A stretch of DNA of 13,876 nucleotides from Bacteroidota bacterium (GTDB taxonomy: Bacteria > Bacteroidota > Bacteroidia > Flavobacteriales > Flavobacteriaceae), in the NCBI GenBank assembly GCA_947483095.1, contig CANKLD010000027.1:1-13876 (forward strand), read 5' to 3'. Under the pieces are notes generated by a model. The model did not search any database. It was not told the DNA's origin and saw only the letters and a program-made list of their open reading frames with translations. The first letter of the stretch is position 1. Every line of letters starts with the position of its first letter. Of the stretch, positions 1 to 6,879 are shown piece after piece. The position numbers and the translations under genes are program-made.

Positions 1-477
1 TTGTGTTATAGAACCGAAGACATTGGCACCAGCGGAGATTTGATAATCTCGTAAGGAACGTTTTTGAATATAGAAACCTTCAAATTTTCTGATTTTTTCC
101 TGAAAAGCAGCATATTCCAATTTGTTTAATTGTGGTAAAAAAACAGAAGGAAGTCGAGGGCTATAAACTTTTGCTTTAGCTATTCGCTCATTAAAATATT
201 CTTTGGTAATATTTAATAATAAACAAAATTCTGCGGTATCAATTTGTTTTACATCACGAGGAATAACCATGATATCATAGGAAGGCTGATTGGCAACTAA
301 TAATTTACCGAATCGGTCATAAATGTAACCTCTTTCAGGGTAGTCGTACTTAATTTTTATGGCATTATTTTCCGATTGTAATTTGAAGGTATCATTAACT
401 ACTTGAAGATAAAAAATTCTTATTAATAGCAAGGATGTCGCAATAATAATAATTAAAGGAAGTAGTGCTTTTCTCAT
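1..477 (-). CDS. mrdA: Penicillin-binding protein 2 (peptidoglycan transpeptidase), N-terminal part, cut by window edge
   Basis: Only the first 159 codons are present; the gene runs off the left edge without a stop. The start is the ATG at 475-477, which overlaps the mreD stop codon (ATGA, 4 bases). Residues 5-20 form one hydrophobic inner-membrane anchor, followed by FYLQVVN. Residues 46-72 carry YPERGYIYDRFGKLLVANQP, the hallmark of the PBP dimerisation (pedestal) domain of the PBP2 class. The catalytic SxxK, SxN and KTG motifs would lie beyond the edge and cannot be checked. In the family, PBP2 cross-links lateral-wall peptidoglycan as part of the Rod complex with RodA and MreBCD, and its position directly behind mreD fits this. 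I expect rodA to follow outside the window. The assignment to mrdA rather than a division PBP rests on this context plus the N-terminal motif. Confidence 0.93.
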   Translation of the reverse strand, partial: MRKALLPLIIIIATSLLLIRIFYLQVVNDTFKLQSENNAIKIKYDYPERGYIYDRFGKLLVANQPSYDIMVIPRDVKQIDTAEFCLLLNITKEYFNERIAKAKVYSPRLPSVFLPQLNKLEYAAFQEKIRKFEGFYIQKRSLRDYQISAGANVFGSITQ

Positions 478-980
478 CGTTTACTTGGCTTAAAAATATA
501 GATTAGGAGAATACAAATAAGCAAGGTAAATAGTGTTCCTATGATAGTTCTAAGTAAGATATCCCAAAGAAAACTTAACTGGAAAACTTCTAAAATAAAA
601 AGGGTAAAATGATGAATTACTACCGAAATCAATAAAAATGAAAAGCGCTCTTGAGTTAATACATCATTTATTTTAATGGTTTGGTATTCATAACTTACTC
701 CAAATGAAAATTTAAAAATATAAGGTCTTGAATAGGCTAATATCAAACAAGCCGCAGCATGAACCCCACCGGAATTGCTGAATAAATCCAGGGTGATTCC
801 TAGTAAAAAACTGGTAATAACCAATAGTTGTTTATTGCCATTTACAGGAAATAACATAATGAATAATATATAGGGAAATGGGTTGATGTAACCGAATAAA
901 TCAATATTATTGAATATAATTATTTGTGCTGCGAGCAACAAGAAAAATCGAACGAAGCTCATTATTACAGCGCTATTCAT
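474..980 (-). CDS. mreD: Rod shape-determining protein MreD
   Basis: A 168-residue, strongly hydrophobic protein with about five predicted membrane segments (roughly residues 7-24, 33-45, 50-67, 112-133 and 140-162), a normal MreD size and layout. MreD is an inner-membrane partner of MreC in the elongation (Rod) complex, which links cytoplasmic MreB to PBP2/RodA. Primary sequence conservation in MreD is weak, so the call depends mostly on topology and on its place between mreC and mrdA. Its ATG lies inside the end of mreC (8-base overlap) and its TGA stop overlaps the mrdA ATG by 4 bases, so translation of the three genes is probably coupled. The C-terminus is short and basic (KPSKR). Confidence 0.93.
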   Translation of the reverse strand: MNSAVIMSFVRFFLLLAAQIIIFNNIDLFGYINPFPYILFIMLFPVNGNKQLLVITSFLLGITLDLFSNSGGVHAAACLILAYSRPYIFKFSFGVSYEYQTIKINDVLTQERFSFLLISVVIHHFTLFILEVFQLSFLWDILLRTIIGTLFTLLICILLIYIFKPSKR

Positions 981-1797
981 TTTTTGTTTGATTTTCTAAT
1001 TTGATAATTTCCTCACTGTCTTTGTTTTTTATAATATAAACATGACCTAGATTAGTCATGTCATTAAACAATTTCACATTTAGAGTGTAGTAATTGGTTT
1101 GGTTGTCGATATATATTTTATCGATTGTACCAATATTAATATTTTCTGGAAAAATTACGGATTGGCCACCCGTAACAATGGTGTCTCCTTTTCTAATAGC
1201 AGCTAATCTAGGCACATCAATTAATTGAACAAAACCAGTGCTTTTTCCATCCCAAATTAGAGACCCAAAATGATTTGTTTTTTTAATTTTAGCATTAATT
1301 TGAGATTTTCTATTTAAAATACTCACTACTGTTGCGTATTTTTCAGAAGTTTTATCCACAATTCCAATTATCCCCAGGCTGTTGATTACTCCCATATCGG
1401 TTTTAATTCCTGCTTTTTCACCTCCCTTTATAGTGATGTAATTTTCGTAAACATTATAAGAATTGTGAATCACTTTTGAAACAATTAAATTCACTTTGTT
1501 CACCCCTTTTATACTGTCTAAACTCGGAACTAAAGTGGAATCTTTAATGTTAAATAATTGGCTTTTCAAACGGGCATTTTCATTAGTTAAAATTTCGTTT
1601 TGAGTTTGAAGATTCAAATATTCACTAAATCCATTAATTCTTTCATATACGCCGCCACTTAGAAAATTAGCAGATGAAATTACCTTGCTTTTATGAAAAG
1701 AATGGGATTGAATAGTCAATACTAACGAGATCAGTAAAAGCAGCAAAAACAGCAATCGATGGCTGTTTTTAAAAATAAAATTGAATATTTGCTGCAT
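973..1797 (-). CDS. mreC: Rod shape-determining protein MreC
   Basis: A 274-residue bitopic membrane protein. A short cytoplasmic N-terminus is followed by a Leu-rich membrane segment (about residues 14-30), a region with coiled-coil character (about 55-82, including LQTQNEILTNENARLKSQL), and the beta-rich periplasmic MreC domain (about 100-257). The domain contains NYITIKGGEKAGIKTDMGV and the repeat-like RKGDTIVTGGQS segment near residue 205, both typical of MreC. In the family, MreC polymerises in the periplasm and activates PBP2. The gene starts 12 bases after the mreB stop and overlaps mreD by 8 bases, placing it in the same transcription unit. The C-terminal tail is charged and probably disordered. 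No missing domains; the length is in the family range. Confidence 0.96.
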   Translation of the reverse strand: MQQIFNFIFKNSHRLLFLLLLLISLVLTIQSHSFHKSKVISSANFLSGGVYERINGFSEYLNLQTQNEILTNENARLKSQLFNIKDSTLVPSLDSIKGVNKVNLIVSKVIHNSYNVYENYITIKGGEKAGIKTDMGVINSLGIIGIVDKTSEKYATVVSILNRKSQINAKIKKTNHFGSLIWDGKSTGFVQLIDVPRLAAIRKGDTIVTGGQSVIFPENINIGTIDKIYIDNQTNYYTLNVKLFNDMTNLGHVYIIKNKDSEEIIKLENQTKNE

Positions 1798-1809
1798 CTA
1801 TTGTGCCTA

Positions 1810-2838
1810 TTATTTTATTAAAATACTTCTAAATCTTGGGATGTCTTTTAATGCCATTCCTGTTCCACGTACCACCGCTCTTAATGGGTCCTCGGCAATG
1901 TAAACTGGCAAATCTGTTTTTTGAGAAATTCTCTTATCCAAACCTCTTAACATCGATCCACCACCAGCTAAATAAATACCAGTGTTGTAAATATCGGCAG
2001 CTAATTCAGGAGGCGTTTGAGATAAAGTTTCCATAACAGCATCTTCAATTCTTTGTATCGATTTGTCTAATGCTTTTGCAATTTCTCTATAAGAAACAAT
2101 TACTTGTTTAGGTTTCCCAGTTAATAAATCACGTCCTTGAACTGAATAGTCATCTGGTGGAGTTTCTAATTCTTCAATAGCGGCTCCAATTTCTATTTTT
2201 ATTTTCTCAGCGGTACTTTCTCCAACAAATAAGTTGTGTTGTGTACGCATATAATAAATGATATCGTTAGTAAAAACATCCCCTGCAATTTTTACTGATT
2301 TATCACAAACGATACCTCCAAGTGCAATTACAGCAATTTCAGTTGTTCCTCCTCCGATATCCACAATCATGTTTCCTTTCGGTTGCATAATGTCAATTCC
2401 AATTCCAATTGCCGCAGCCATAGGTTCGTGAATTAAATACACCTCTTTACCATTTACTCTCTCACAAGATTCTTTTACAGCACGCATTTCTACTTCAGTA
2501 ATACCAGAAGGAATACAAACAACCATACGAAGAGCTGGCGTGAACATTCTTTTTTTCAGCGCAGGAATACTTTTGATAAACATGCTGATCATTTTTTCAG
2601 ATGCATCAAAATCTGCAATTACACCATCTTTTAATGGTCGAATGGTTTTAATGTTTTCATGGGTTTTACCTTGCATCAAATTTGCCTCTTTACCAACGGC
2701 AATAATTTTACCCGTAATTCTATCACGAGCAACAATAGATGGCGAATCAATTACAACTTTTCCGTTGTGAATGATTAATGTGTTTGCGGTACCAAGGTCG
2801 ATAGCGATATCCTCGGTCATGAAATCAAAAAATCCCAT
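1810..2838 (-). CDS. mreB: Rod shape-determining protein MreB (bacterial actin)
   Basis: A 342-residue actin-fold ATPase that forms filaments under the inner membrane and steers lateral cell-wall synthesis. The nucleotide-binding motifs are intact: phosphate-1 loop IDLGTANTL near residues 13-21, phosphate-2 loop VDIGGGTTEIAV near 159-170, and the adenosine motif YLAGGGSMLRGL near 289-300. HEPMAAAIG near 137-145 is also standard for MreB. The N-terminal MGFFDFMTEDIAIDLG is the usual Bacteroidetes form, with Phe residues that may contact the membrane. The ATG at 2836-2838 gives full family length. It lies 56 bases after the purH stop and 12 bases before mreC. A TAACTTTG promoter box in the purH-mreB gap suggests that mreB can also be transcribed separately from purH. 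Confidence 0.98.
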   Translation of the reverse strand: MGFFDFMTEDIAIDLGTANTLIIHNGKVVIDSPSIVARDRITGKIIAVGKEANLMQGKTHENIKTIRPLKDGVIADFDASEKMISMFIKSIPALKKRMFTPALRMVVCIPSGITEVEMRAVKESCERVNGKEVYLIHEPMAAAIGIGIDIMQPKGNMIVDIGGGTTEIAVIALGGIVCDKSVKIAGDVFTNDIIYYMRTQHNLFVGESTAEKIKIEIGAAIEELETPPDDYSVQGRDLLTGKPKQVIVSYREIAKALDKSIQRIEDAVMETLSQTPPELAADIYNTGIYLAGGGSMLRGLDKRISQKTDLPVYIAEDPLRAVVRGTGMALKDIPRFRSILIK

Positions 2839-2880
2839 AAGTCAGTTAACGGTTTAGTTAGGTTTAAAATAAATTATTTA

Positions 2881-2888
2881 CAAAGTTA
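2881..2888 (-). promoter_or_regulatory. Candidate -7 box (TAACTTTG) ahead of mreB
   Basis: Read on the minus strand, the purH-mreB gap contains TAACTTTG, an exact match to the Bacteroidetes -7 consensus TAnnTTTG. Transcription would begin near 2874, giving a leader of about 36 bases before the mreB ATG. No clear TTTG -33 element is found 17-20 bases upstream, so this may be a weak internal promoter. One such match in AT-rich DNA can arise by chance. Confidence 0.45.
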
Positions 2889-2894
2889 AACAAA

Positions 2895-4421
2895 TTAATG
2901 TTTAAAATGACGTGTTCCTGTAAATACCATTGCAATTTTATTTTCATTGCAATAATCGATACTCAATTCATCTTTTATAGAGCCTCCAGGCTGAATCACC
3001 GCTGTAATTCCTGCGTTTTTTGCAATTTCAACACAATCAGGAAATGGAAAGAAAGCATCACTCGCCATCACAGCTCCGTGCAAATCAAATCCAAAAGTAT
3101 CTGCTTTTTCAATTGCTTGTTTTAAAGCATCTACTCTTGAAGTTTGTCCTGTTCCTGATGAAATTAAAATGCCATTTTTTGCAAAAACAATTGTATTTGA
3201 TTTGGTGTTTTTACAAATTTTGGAAGCAAATATCAAATCTTCAATTTCTTGAGAATTTGGTTCCGTAAGCGTTACCGTTTTCAAATCTGATTTTGAATCG
3301 GTGATATTATTTTTATCTTGTACTAAAAGCCCATTTAAACAAGTTCTAACTTGTGTTTTTGGAAGTTCAACTTCGTTTTGGACTAGTATAATTCTATTTT
3401 TCTTTTGCTCTAAAATGGCTATTGCTTCTACATCATAGCTTGGTGCGATTACCACCTCACAAAACAATGAATTTATTTCATTTGCCGTAGCGACATCAAT
3501 TTTGCCATTAGCAATTAAAACCCCACCAAAAGCGGATGTTGGATCGCAAGCTAAGGCTGTTAAATAAGCCTCTTTCATAGATTTTCTTGATGCTAAACCG
3601 CAAGCGTTATTGTGTTTTAAAATTGCAAATGTAGGGTCTTCATTTTTAAATTCTAAAATCAAATTTACAGCTGCATCGACATCTAACAAATTATTGTAGG
3701 ACAATTCTTTACCATGTAATTTGGTGAACATAGCATCAAAATCACCAAAGAAATAGCCTTTTTGATGAGGATTTTCGCCATATCTTAAAATTTGGCCGTT
3801 GGCAATACTTTGTTTGTAATACGTTTCATCAGTATTAAAATAATTAAAAATAGCGGTGTCATAATTTGATGAAACGTGGAATGCTTTTGTAGCAAATAAT
3901 TTTCTATCTTCTATTGTTGTTGCGCCATTTTGAGCGGTAATTGTATCTAAAAGGGAGCTGTATTCATTTACCGAAGCCACAATTACAGTATCTTTAAAAT
4001 TCTTTGCAGCAGCACGAATTAATGAAATTCCGCCAATATCAATTTTCTCAATACTATCCGCTTCTGATGCGCCTGATGCAACCGTTTTTTCAAATGGATA
4101 TAAATCTACAATTACTAAATCAATCTGTGGAATATTAAATTCTTCCATTTGTTGTACATCACTTTCATTGTCTTGGCGATTTAAAATACCACCAAAAATT
4201 TTTGGATGCAAAGTTTTTACACGACCACCTAAAATGGATGGATAAGAAGTAACATCCTCAACAGGAACAACAGGAATTCCTAAGTTTTTAATAAATTCTT
4301 CAGTCCCTCCAGTGGAGTAAAAAGTAACATTTTGTTCGTGTAATTTTCTCACGATGGGTTCTAATCCGTCTTTTGAAAAAACTGAAATTAAAGCAGATTG
4401 GATTTTCTTAGTAGTGTTCAT
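2895..4421 (-). CDS. purH: Bifunctional AICAR transformylase / IMP cyclohydrolase
   Basis: A 508-residue cytoplasmic enzyme for the last two steps of de novo purine synthesis: formyl transfer from 10-formyl-THF to AICAR, then ring closure to IMP. The N-terminal MGS-like cyclohydrolase domain (about 1-150) shows STGGT (36-40), GGRVKTLHPKIFGGIL (65-80) and DLYPFEKTV (106-114). The C-terminal transformylase domain shows RYGENPHQ (213-220), the catalytic KHNNACG (Lys269-His270) and FFPFPDCVE with QPGGSIKDE near the end. Length and both active-site regions are normal. The start ATG at 4419-4421 gives MNTTKKIQSALISV, the usual beginning. It is the first gene of the minus-strand run into mreBCD-mrdA and is divergent from the ABC permease; a promoter box sits just upstream. 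Confidence 0.98.
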   Translation of the reverse strand: MNTTKKIQSALISVFSKDGLEPIVRKLHEQNVTFYSTGGTEEFIKNLGIPVVPVEDVTSYPSILGGRVKTLHPKIFGGILNRQDNESDVQQMEEFNIPQIDLVIVDLYPFEKTVASGASEADSIEKIDIGGISLIRAAAKNFKDTVIVASVNEYSSLLDTITAQNGATTIEDRKLFATKAFHVSSNYDTAIFNYFNTDETYYKQSIANGQILRYGENPHQKGYFFGDFDAMFTKLHGKELSYNNLLDVDAAVNLILEFKNEDPTFAILKHNNACGLASRKSMKEAYLTALACDPTSAFGGVLIANGKIDVATANEINSLFCEVVIAPSYDVEAIAILEQKKNRIILVQNEVELPKTQVRTCLNGLLVQDKNNITDSKSDLKTVTLTEPNSQEIEDLIFASKICKNTKSNTIVFAKNGILISSGTGQTSRVDALKQAIEKADTFGFDLHGAVMASDAFFPFPDCVEIAKNAGITAVIQPGGSIKDELSIDYCNENKIAMVFTGTRHFKH

Positions 4422-4444
4422 TGTAGTAGTTAGATTTAATAGTG

Positions 4445-4452
4445 CAAAAATA
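4445..4452 (-). promoter_or_regulatory. Candidate -7 box (TATTTTTG) for purH
   Basis: The minus strand carries TATTTTTG, an exact TAnnTTTG match, 24 bases upstream of the purH ATG. The predicted start near 4438 would leave a leader of about 17 bases. The -33 position (4472-4475) reads TATG, a poor match to TTTG. The site lies in the 90-base divergent gap shared with the permease gene; no equally good box was found for the permease on the plus strand. Confidence 0.45.
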
Positions 4453-4511
4453 GTTATTTTATTAGGTTTTTCATAAAATAATATTGAATTTTACAGTACT
4501 AAATTAAAGCC

Positions 4512-5762
4512 ATGATTGTTTATTTCCGACTGCTAAAAGAGAGTTTCAGTTTTGCAATGAATGCACTGCGTAACAATAAATTGCGAACATTACTTTCTTT
4601 ATTAGGAGTTACAATTGGAATTTTTTCCATAATTGCAGTTCTTGCTGCTGTAGACTCATTGGACAGAAAAATTAAAAAAGACTTAAGCAGTTTAGATAAA
4701 AATACCATTTACTTGATGCGTTTTTCTTTTGGACCTTCCGAAATTCCACAGTGGAAAAGAGAGCAATTTCCGGATGTTAAATACGATGAATACGAGTATT
4801 TAAAATCGTCAGTAAACCACACAAATAAAATGTGTTATCAAATGTTCACAGGAAGTCAATCGGTAAAATTTGATTCAAATGTGGTTAGTGATGTAAATGT
4901 TGTCCCCGTTTCTTATGAATTTATAGACATTCAAGGATTAGAATTTAATGAAGGTAGATTTTTCAACGAATCTGAATCCAATTCAGGCGCTGCTTTAGCC
5001 GTTTTAGGTTACGAAGTGGCGCAAGGACTTTTTGAAGGGAGTGATCCAATAGGTAAAAAAGTCCGTATGTACGGGCAAAAATTTACGGTTGTTGGCGTTT
5101 TGAAAAAACAAGGCGCCGGAATGTTTGGAGATAATAATGACACTTCTGTTTATTTGCCTGTTAATTTTATCCGAAGATTGTATGGTGATAATAATGAAGC
5201 AATGACTCCCGTAATTCTTATTAAACCTGAAAAAGGGATTGATATGGAAGCCTATAAAGCAGAATTGACCCAAAAACTTAGAAATTATCGTGGGATGAAA
5301 ACGGGAGAAATTGATAATTTTTTTATTAATGTTCTATCAGGATTCACCGATTTGATTGATGGGATTATTTCAAAAATGAATGTTGTAGGTTGGATAATAA
5401 GCGGATTCTCCTTGTTGGTTGGTGGATTTGGAATTGCCAATATTATGTTCGTTTCTGTAAAAGAGCGTACGAATTTAATTGGAATTCAAAAATCATTGGG
5501 AGCCAAAAACCGATTTATATTATTCCAATTTTTATTTGAAGCGGTTATTCTTTCCGTAATTGGAGGTTTAATTGGACTTATTTTAGTTTGGATTATCTCT
5601 ATTATTTTAACCAATGTCTTGGATTTTGATTTTGTATTAGGAGTTGGAAATATACTTTTAGGAACTGGATTGGCAGCAATTATAGGATTGATATCAGGAA
5701 TTTTACCTGCTATTTCAGCATCCAAATTAGATCCTGTGGAAGCGATTAGAACGGGGATGTAG
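4512..5762 (+). CDS. ABC transporter permease, MacB/FtsX family
   Basis: A 416-residue inner-membrane protein with the MacB-type layout: one N-terminal membrane segment (about 25-47), a large extracytoplasmic MacB_PCD domain (about 50-285), and three C-terminal segments (about 292-314, 337-367 and 380-402) forming the FtsX domain. SVKERTNLIGIQKSLGAKNR (315-334) is the conserved coupling-helix region that contacts the ATPase. The end, PAISASKLDPVEAIRTGM, is typical of this family. Such permeases act as mechanotransmitters in efflux of peptides, lipoproteins or antibiotics with a separate ATPase. No ATPase or membrane-fusion gene is present on either side here, so the substrate cannot be inferred. 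It is transcribed divergently from purH and alone. Its 3' end is overlapped by a broken HEPN gene on the other strand. Confidence 0.93.
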   Translation: MIVYFRLLKESFSFAMNALRNNKLRTLLSLLGVTIGIFSIIAVLAAVDSLDRKIKKDLSSLDKNTIYLMRFSFGPSEIPQWKREQFPDVKYDEYEYLKSSVNHTNKMCYQMFTGSQSVKFDSNVVSDVNVVPVSYEFIDIQGLEFNEGRFFNESESNSGAALAVLGYEVAQGLFEGSDPIGKKVRMYGQKFTVVGVLKKQGAGMFGDNNDTSVYLPVNFIRRLYGDNNEAMTPVILIKPEKGIDMEAYKAELTQKLRNYRGMKTGEIDNFFINVLSGFTDLIDGIISKMNVVGWIISGFSLLVGGFGIANIMFVSVKERTNLIGIQKSLGAKNRFILFQFLFEAVILSVIGGLIGLILVWIISIILTNVLDFDFVLGVGNILLGTGLAAIIGLISGILPAISASKLDPVEAIRTGM

Positions 5763-5903
5763 ATATTGGCAGAAAAGGGTTAATTTGGTTATTCGTTGAT
5801 TCGTCATAAAAGCCTCTTTGGTCAACTTATCATTACTTACAGAAATAATATAGCTTGCTTCATCCCTTATGTGCAACAAATAGTCAATAGGATTTTTAGA
5901 CAT
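5727..5903 (-). pseudogene. Truncated HEPN-domain (HepT-like/DUF86) toxin gene
   Basis: Starting from the ATG at 5901-5903, which overlaps the nucleotidyltransferase stop by 8 bases, the frame reads MSKNPIDYLLHIRDEASYII, then a segment ending near LTKEAFMTNQRITK (residue 40). This looks like the first helices of HEPN proteins partnered with MNT nucleotidyltransferases, which are normally about 110-120 residues. After about residue 40 the similarity stops; the frame continues as unrelated sequence (LTLFCQYLHP...) into the antisense of the permease 3' end and stops at residue 58. The catalytic RX4-6H RNase motif, which lies in the missing C-terminal part, is absent. The fragment should therefore be inactive. 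The break may come from a deletion fusing the gene to the end of the permease. Family recognition is from memory of N-terminal patterns, not a search. Confidence 0.72.
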
Positions 5904-6192
5904 AGAGAATTTCGTTTAAAATTTTTGTTCCAATATAAGGACTTAAACCGTTTTTTGTAACAATTAAAACTTTTTCATTCTTGAAAAGTTGCTCTAATAA
6001 ATCATAAACCGCCATATAATTATCGTATGTTTCTTTGTCGGGTTCAAAGTCTAATAAAATATCAATGTCGCTATTTTTTGACTGTTCTCCCCTTACATAA
6101 GAACCAAAAAGTCTAATATCCCGAATCCCAAATTGAGCCATAGTTGCTCTGTTGGTTTTTAGGGTGTTAACTATATTTTGTGTAGTTGTCAT
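5896..6192 (-). CDS. MNT-domain nucleotidyltransferase, MntA-like antitoxin
   Basis: A 98-residue minimal nucleotidyltransferase. From the ATG at 6190-6192, FGIRDIRLFG is followed by the exact GSx10DxD signature (Gly30-Ser31, Asp42, Asp44), which binds the triphosphate and metal. The C-terminal LSPYIGTKILNEILYV is typical of Bacteroidetes members. In characterised HEPN/MNT pairs the MNT protein AMPylates and silences the HEPN RNase. The third metal-binding carboxylate expected in the strand before VTK appears replaced: residues 75-79 are VLIVT, with Leu76 where Asp or Glu usually stands. The partner toxin overlapping its stop is broken, so this is probably an orphan. A longer frame begins at a TTG at 6210, but that TTG lies in the promoter box, so I chose 6192. 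Confidence 0.85.
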   Translation of the reverse strand: MTTTQNIVNTLKTNRATMAQFGIRDIRLFGSYVRGEQSKNSDIDILLDFEPDKETYDNYMAVYDLLEQLFKNEKVLIVTKNGLSPYIGTKILNEILYV

Positions 6193-6207
6193 GGTTTGCT
6201 TTTTATA

Positions 6208-6215
6208 CAAAGATA
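6208..6215 (-). promoter_or_regulatory. Candidate -7 box (TATCTTTG) for the MntA-like gene
   Basis: On the minus strand TATCTTTG matches TAnnTTTG exactly, 15 bases upstream of the ATG at 6192. Transcription would start near 6201, giving a leader of about 9 bases. A TTG lies 22 bases further upstream, slightly too far for an ideal -33 element. The box argues against the alternative TTG start at 6210. Confidence 0.5.
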
Positions 6216-6252
6216 GGAATCAAAATCAAATAATACCCAACTTTAAACTACT

Positions 6253-6280
6253 AAAAAAGGATGCGTTAACATCCTTTTTT
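6253..6280. terminator. Bidirectional hairpin terminator
   Basis: A perfect 11-base inverted repeat AAAAAAGGATG / CATCCTTTTTT with a 6-base loop (CGTTAA) ends in a T run on both strands. It begins 10 bases after the stop of the small minus-strand ORF at 6291 and would end its transcript before the promoter of the nucleotidyltransferase gene. The GC core is short (GGATG), so strength is moderate. Confidence 0.75.
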
Positions 6281-6290
6281 ATCCAAGCCA

Positions 6291-6560
6291 TTAGTAACTA
6301 GTCTCAGAACCACCTCCACCTGAATCTATTGTTTTCTTGAATCTTTTACCATTATTACAAGTAATAATTAGTGTTTGACTATCAATAAATTTGATTTTAC
6401 TAACTTGGTTGTAGCATCCACAACGAAAATCAGATTGGCCACTCCAACTACCATCTTCTCTAATAGTACAAATTTTAGTCTCTCCTTTTAATCTCCAATA
6501 AATTAAATAGTATTTACCATTCAATTGACCTTCAGCATAATCAACAATGTATGTCTTCAA
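6291..6560 (-). CDS. Hypothetical small protein, start uncertain (possible N-terminal truncation)
   Basis: I do not recognise this protein. The frame from a TTG at 6558-6560 gives 89 residues with alternating hydrophobic and polar residues suggestive of beta strands: YYLIYWRL, TKICTIREDGSW, KIKFIDSQTLIITC. It has three close cysteines in FRCGCYNQ plus a fourth in ITCNNGK, and a flexible tail SGGGGSETSY. No ATG occurs in the open frame, which extends upstream to a TAA near 6598. Either TTG is the start, or the 5' end was lost and this is a remnant. No promoter box of the TAnnTTTG type is seen just upstream. A good terminator follows the stop, which supports a once-expressed gene. No signal peptide is visible from the TTG start. 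Confidence 0.5.
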   Translation of the reverse strand: MKTYIVDYAEGQLNGKYYLIYWRLKGETKICTIREDGSWSGQSDFRCGCYNQVSKIKFIDSQTLIITCNNGKRFKKTIDSGGGGSETSY

Positions 6561-6879
6561 ACTAAAGTGGACTTTTCCTAAGAGAGTATTTAGTTAATAA
6601 TTCAAAGCTACTGATTTCCCTGTTTTAAAAGACTATTTTCAAAAGGGCAGGTACAATGTTAATAGTCACACTCGCCATTAACTTTTACTTAAAACAAGAT
6701 AAAATCAATGCTAAAATTAATTTCAATCTCATTGATAGAAATACTTTTGCGTATGACATTGTAAACCTCGATTTTTATATTCCTTGGATGGAACGATTGA
6801 GTTTGTTATAAAAAAAAGAGGATAAACCAAATTTATAATTTTCGTTGATAATTATAACTTTATTTGTAAATTTGTGTTT
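6561..6879. other. Gene-poor stretch of about 320 bases with possible gene remains
   Basis: No intact gene is convincing here. On the plus strand one frame (6601-6681) reads FKATDFPVLKDYFQKG..., and from about 6641 a second frame reads RAGTMLIVTLAINFYLKQDK... to a stop at 6809-6811, ending DFYIPWMERLSLL. The two frames join naturally if one base is shifted near 6640-6650, which hints at the decayed C-terminal end of a protein I cannot name. The second frame alone, from the ATG at 6656, would code for 51 residues. The last 40 bases hold the promoter region for the PIN gene. No insertion-sequence ends or direct repeats were recognised. Confidence 0.4.
6845..6874 (+). promoter_or_regulatory. Candidate promoter for the PIN-domain gene
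   Basis: TTG at 6845-6847 is followed after 19 bases by TAAATTTG at 6867-6874, an exact TAnnTTTG box at Bacteroidetes spacing. Transcription would begin at about 6880-6881, almost on the ATG at 6880, which implies a leaderless or near-leaderless message. A second, imperfect box (TAACTTTA, 6855-6862) would give a leader of about 10 bases and is an alternative. Confidence 0.45.

Noticed and set aside
1836..2770. Plus-strand ORFs of 66 and 76 codons within mreB
   Set aside because: They are antisense frames of a highly conserved gene, with no protein-like domains or start signals.
2898..3268. Plus-strand ORFs within purH
   Set aside because: They are antisense frames of the conserved AICAR transformylase domain, with low-complexity Leu/Phe/Lys composition.
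4520..5725. Minus-strand ORFs of 62, 89 and 79 codons within the permease gene
   Set aside because: They are antisense to a well-supported coding sequence and have no recognisable motifs.
6193..6210. TTG start giving six extra residues on the MntA-like protein
   Set aside because: The TTG lies inside the TATCTTTG promoter box, and the extra residues are not part of the conserved domain. The ATG at 6192 is better.
6561..6582. AAAGTGGACTTT-like sequence as a possible insertion-sequence end
   Set aside because: Only a 5-base imperfect inversion is present, no partner end or target-site duplication was found, and no transposase is nearby.
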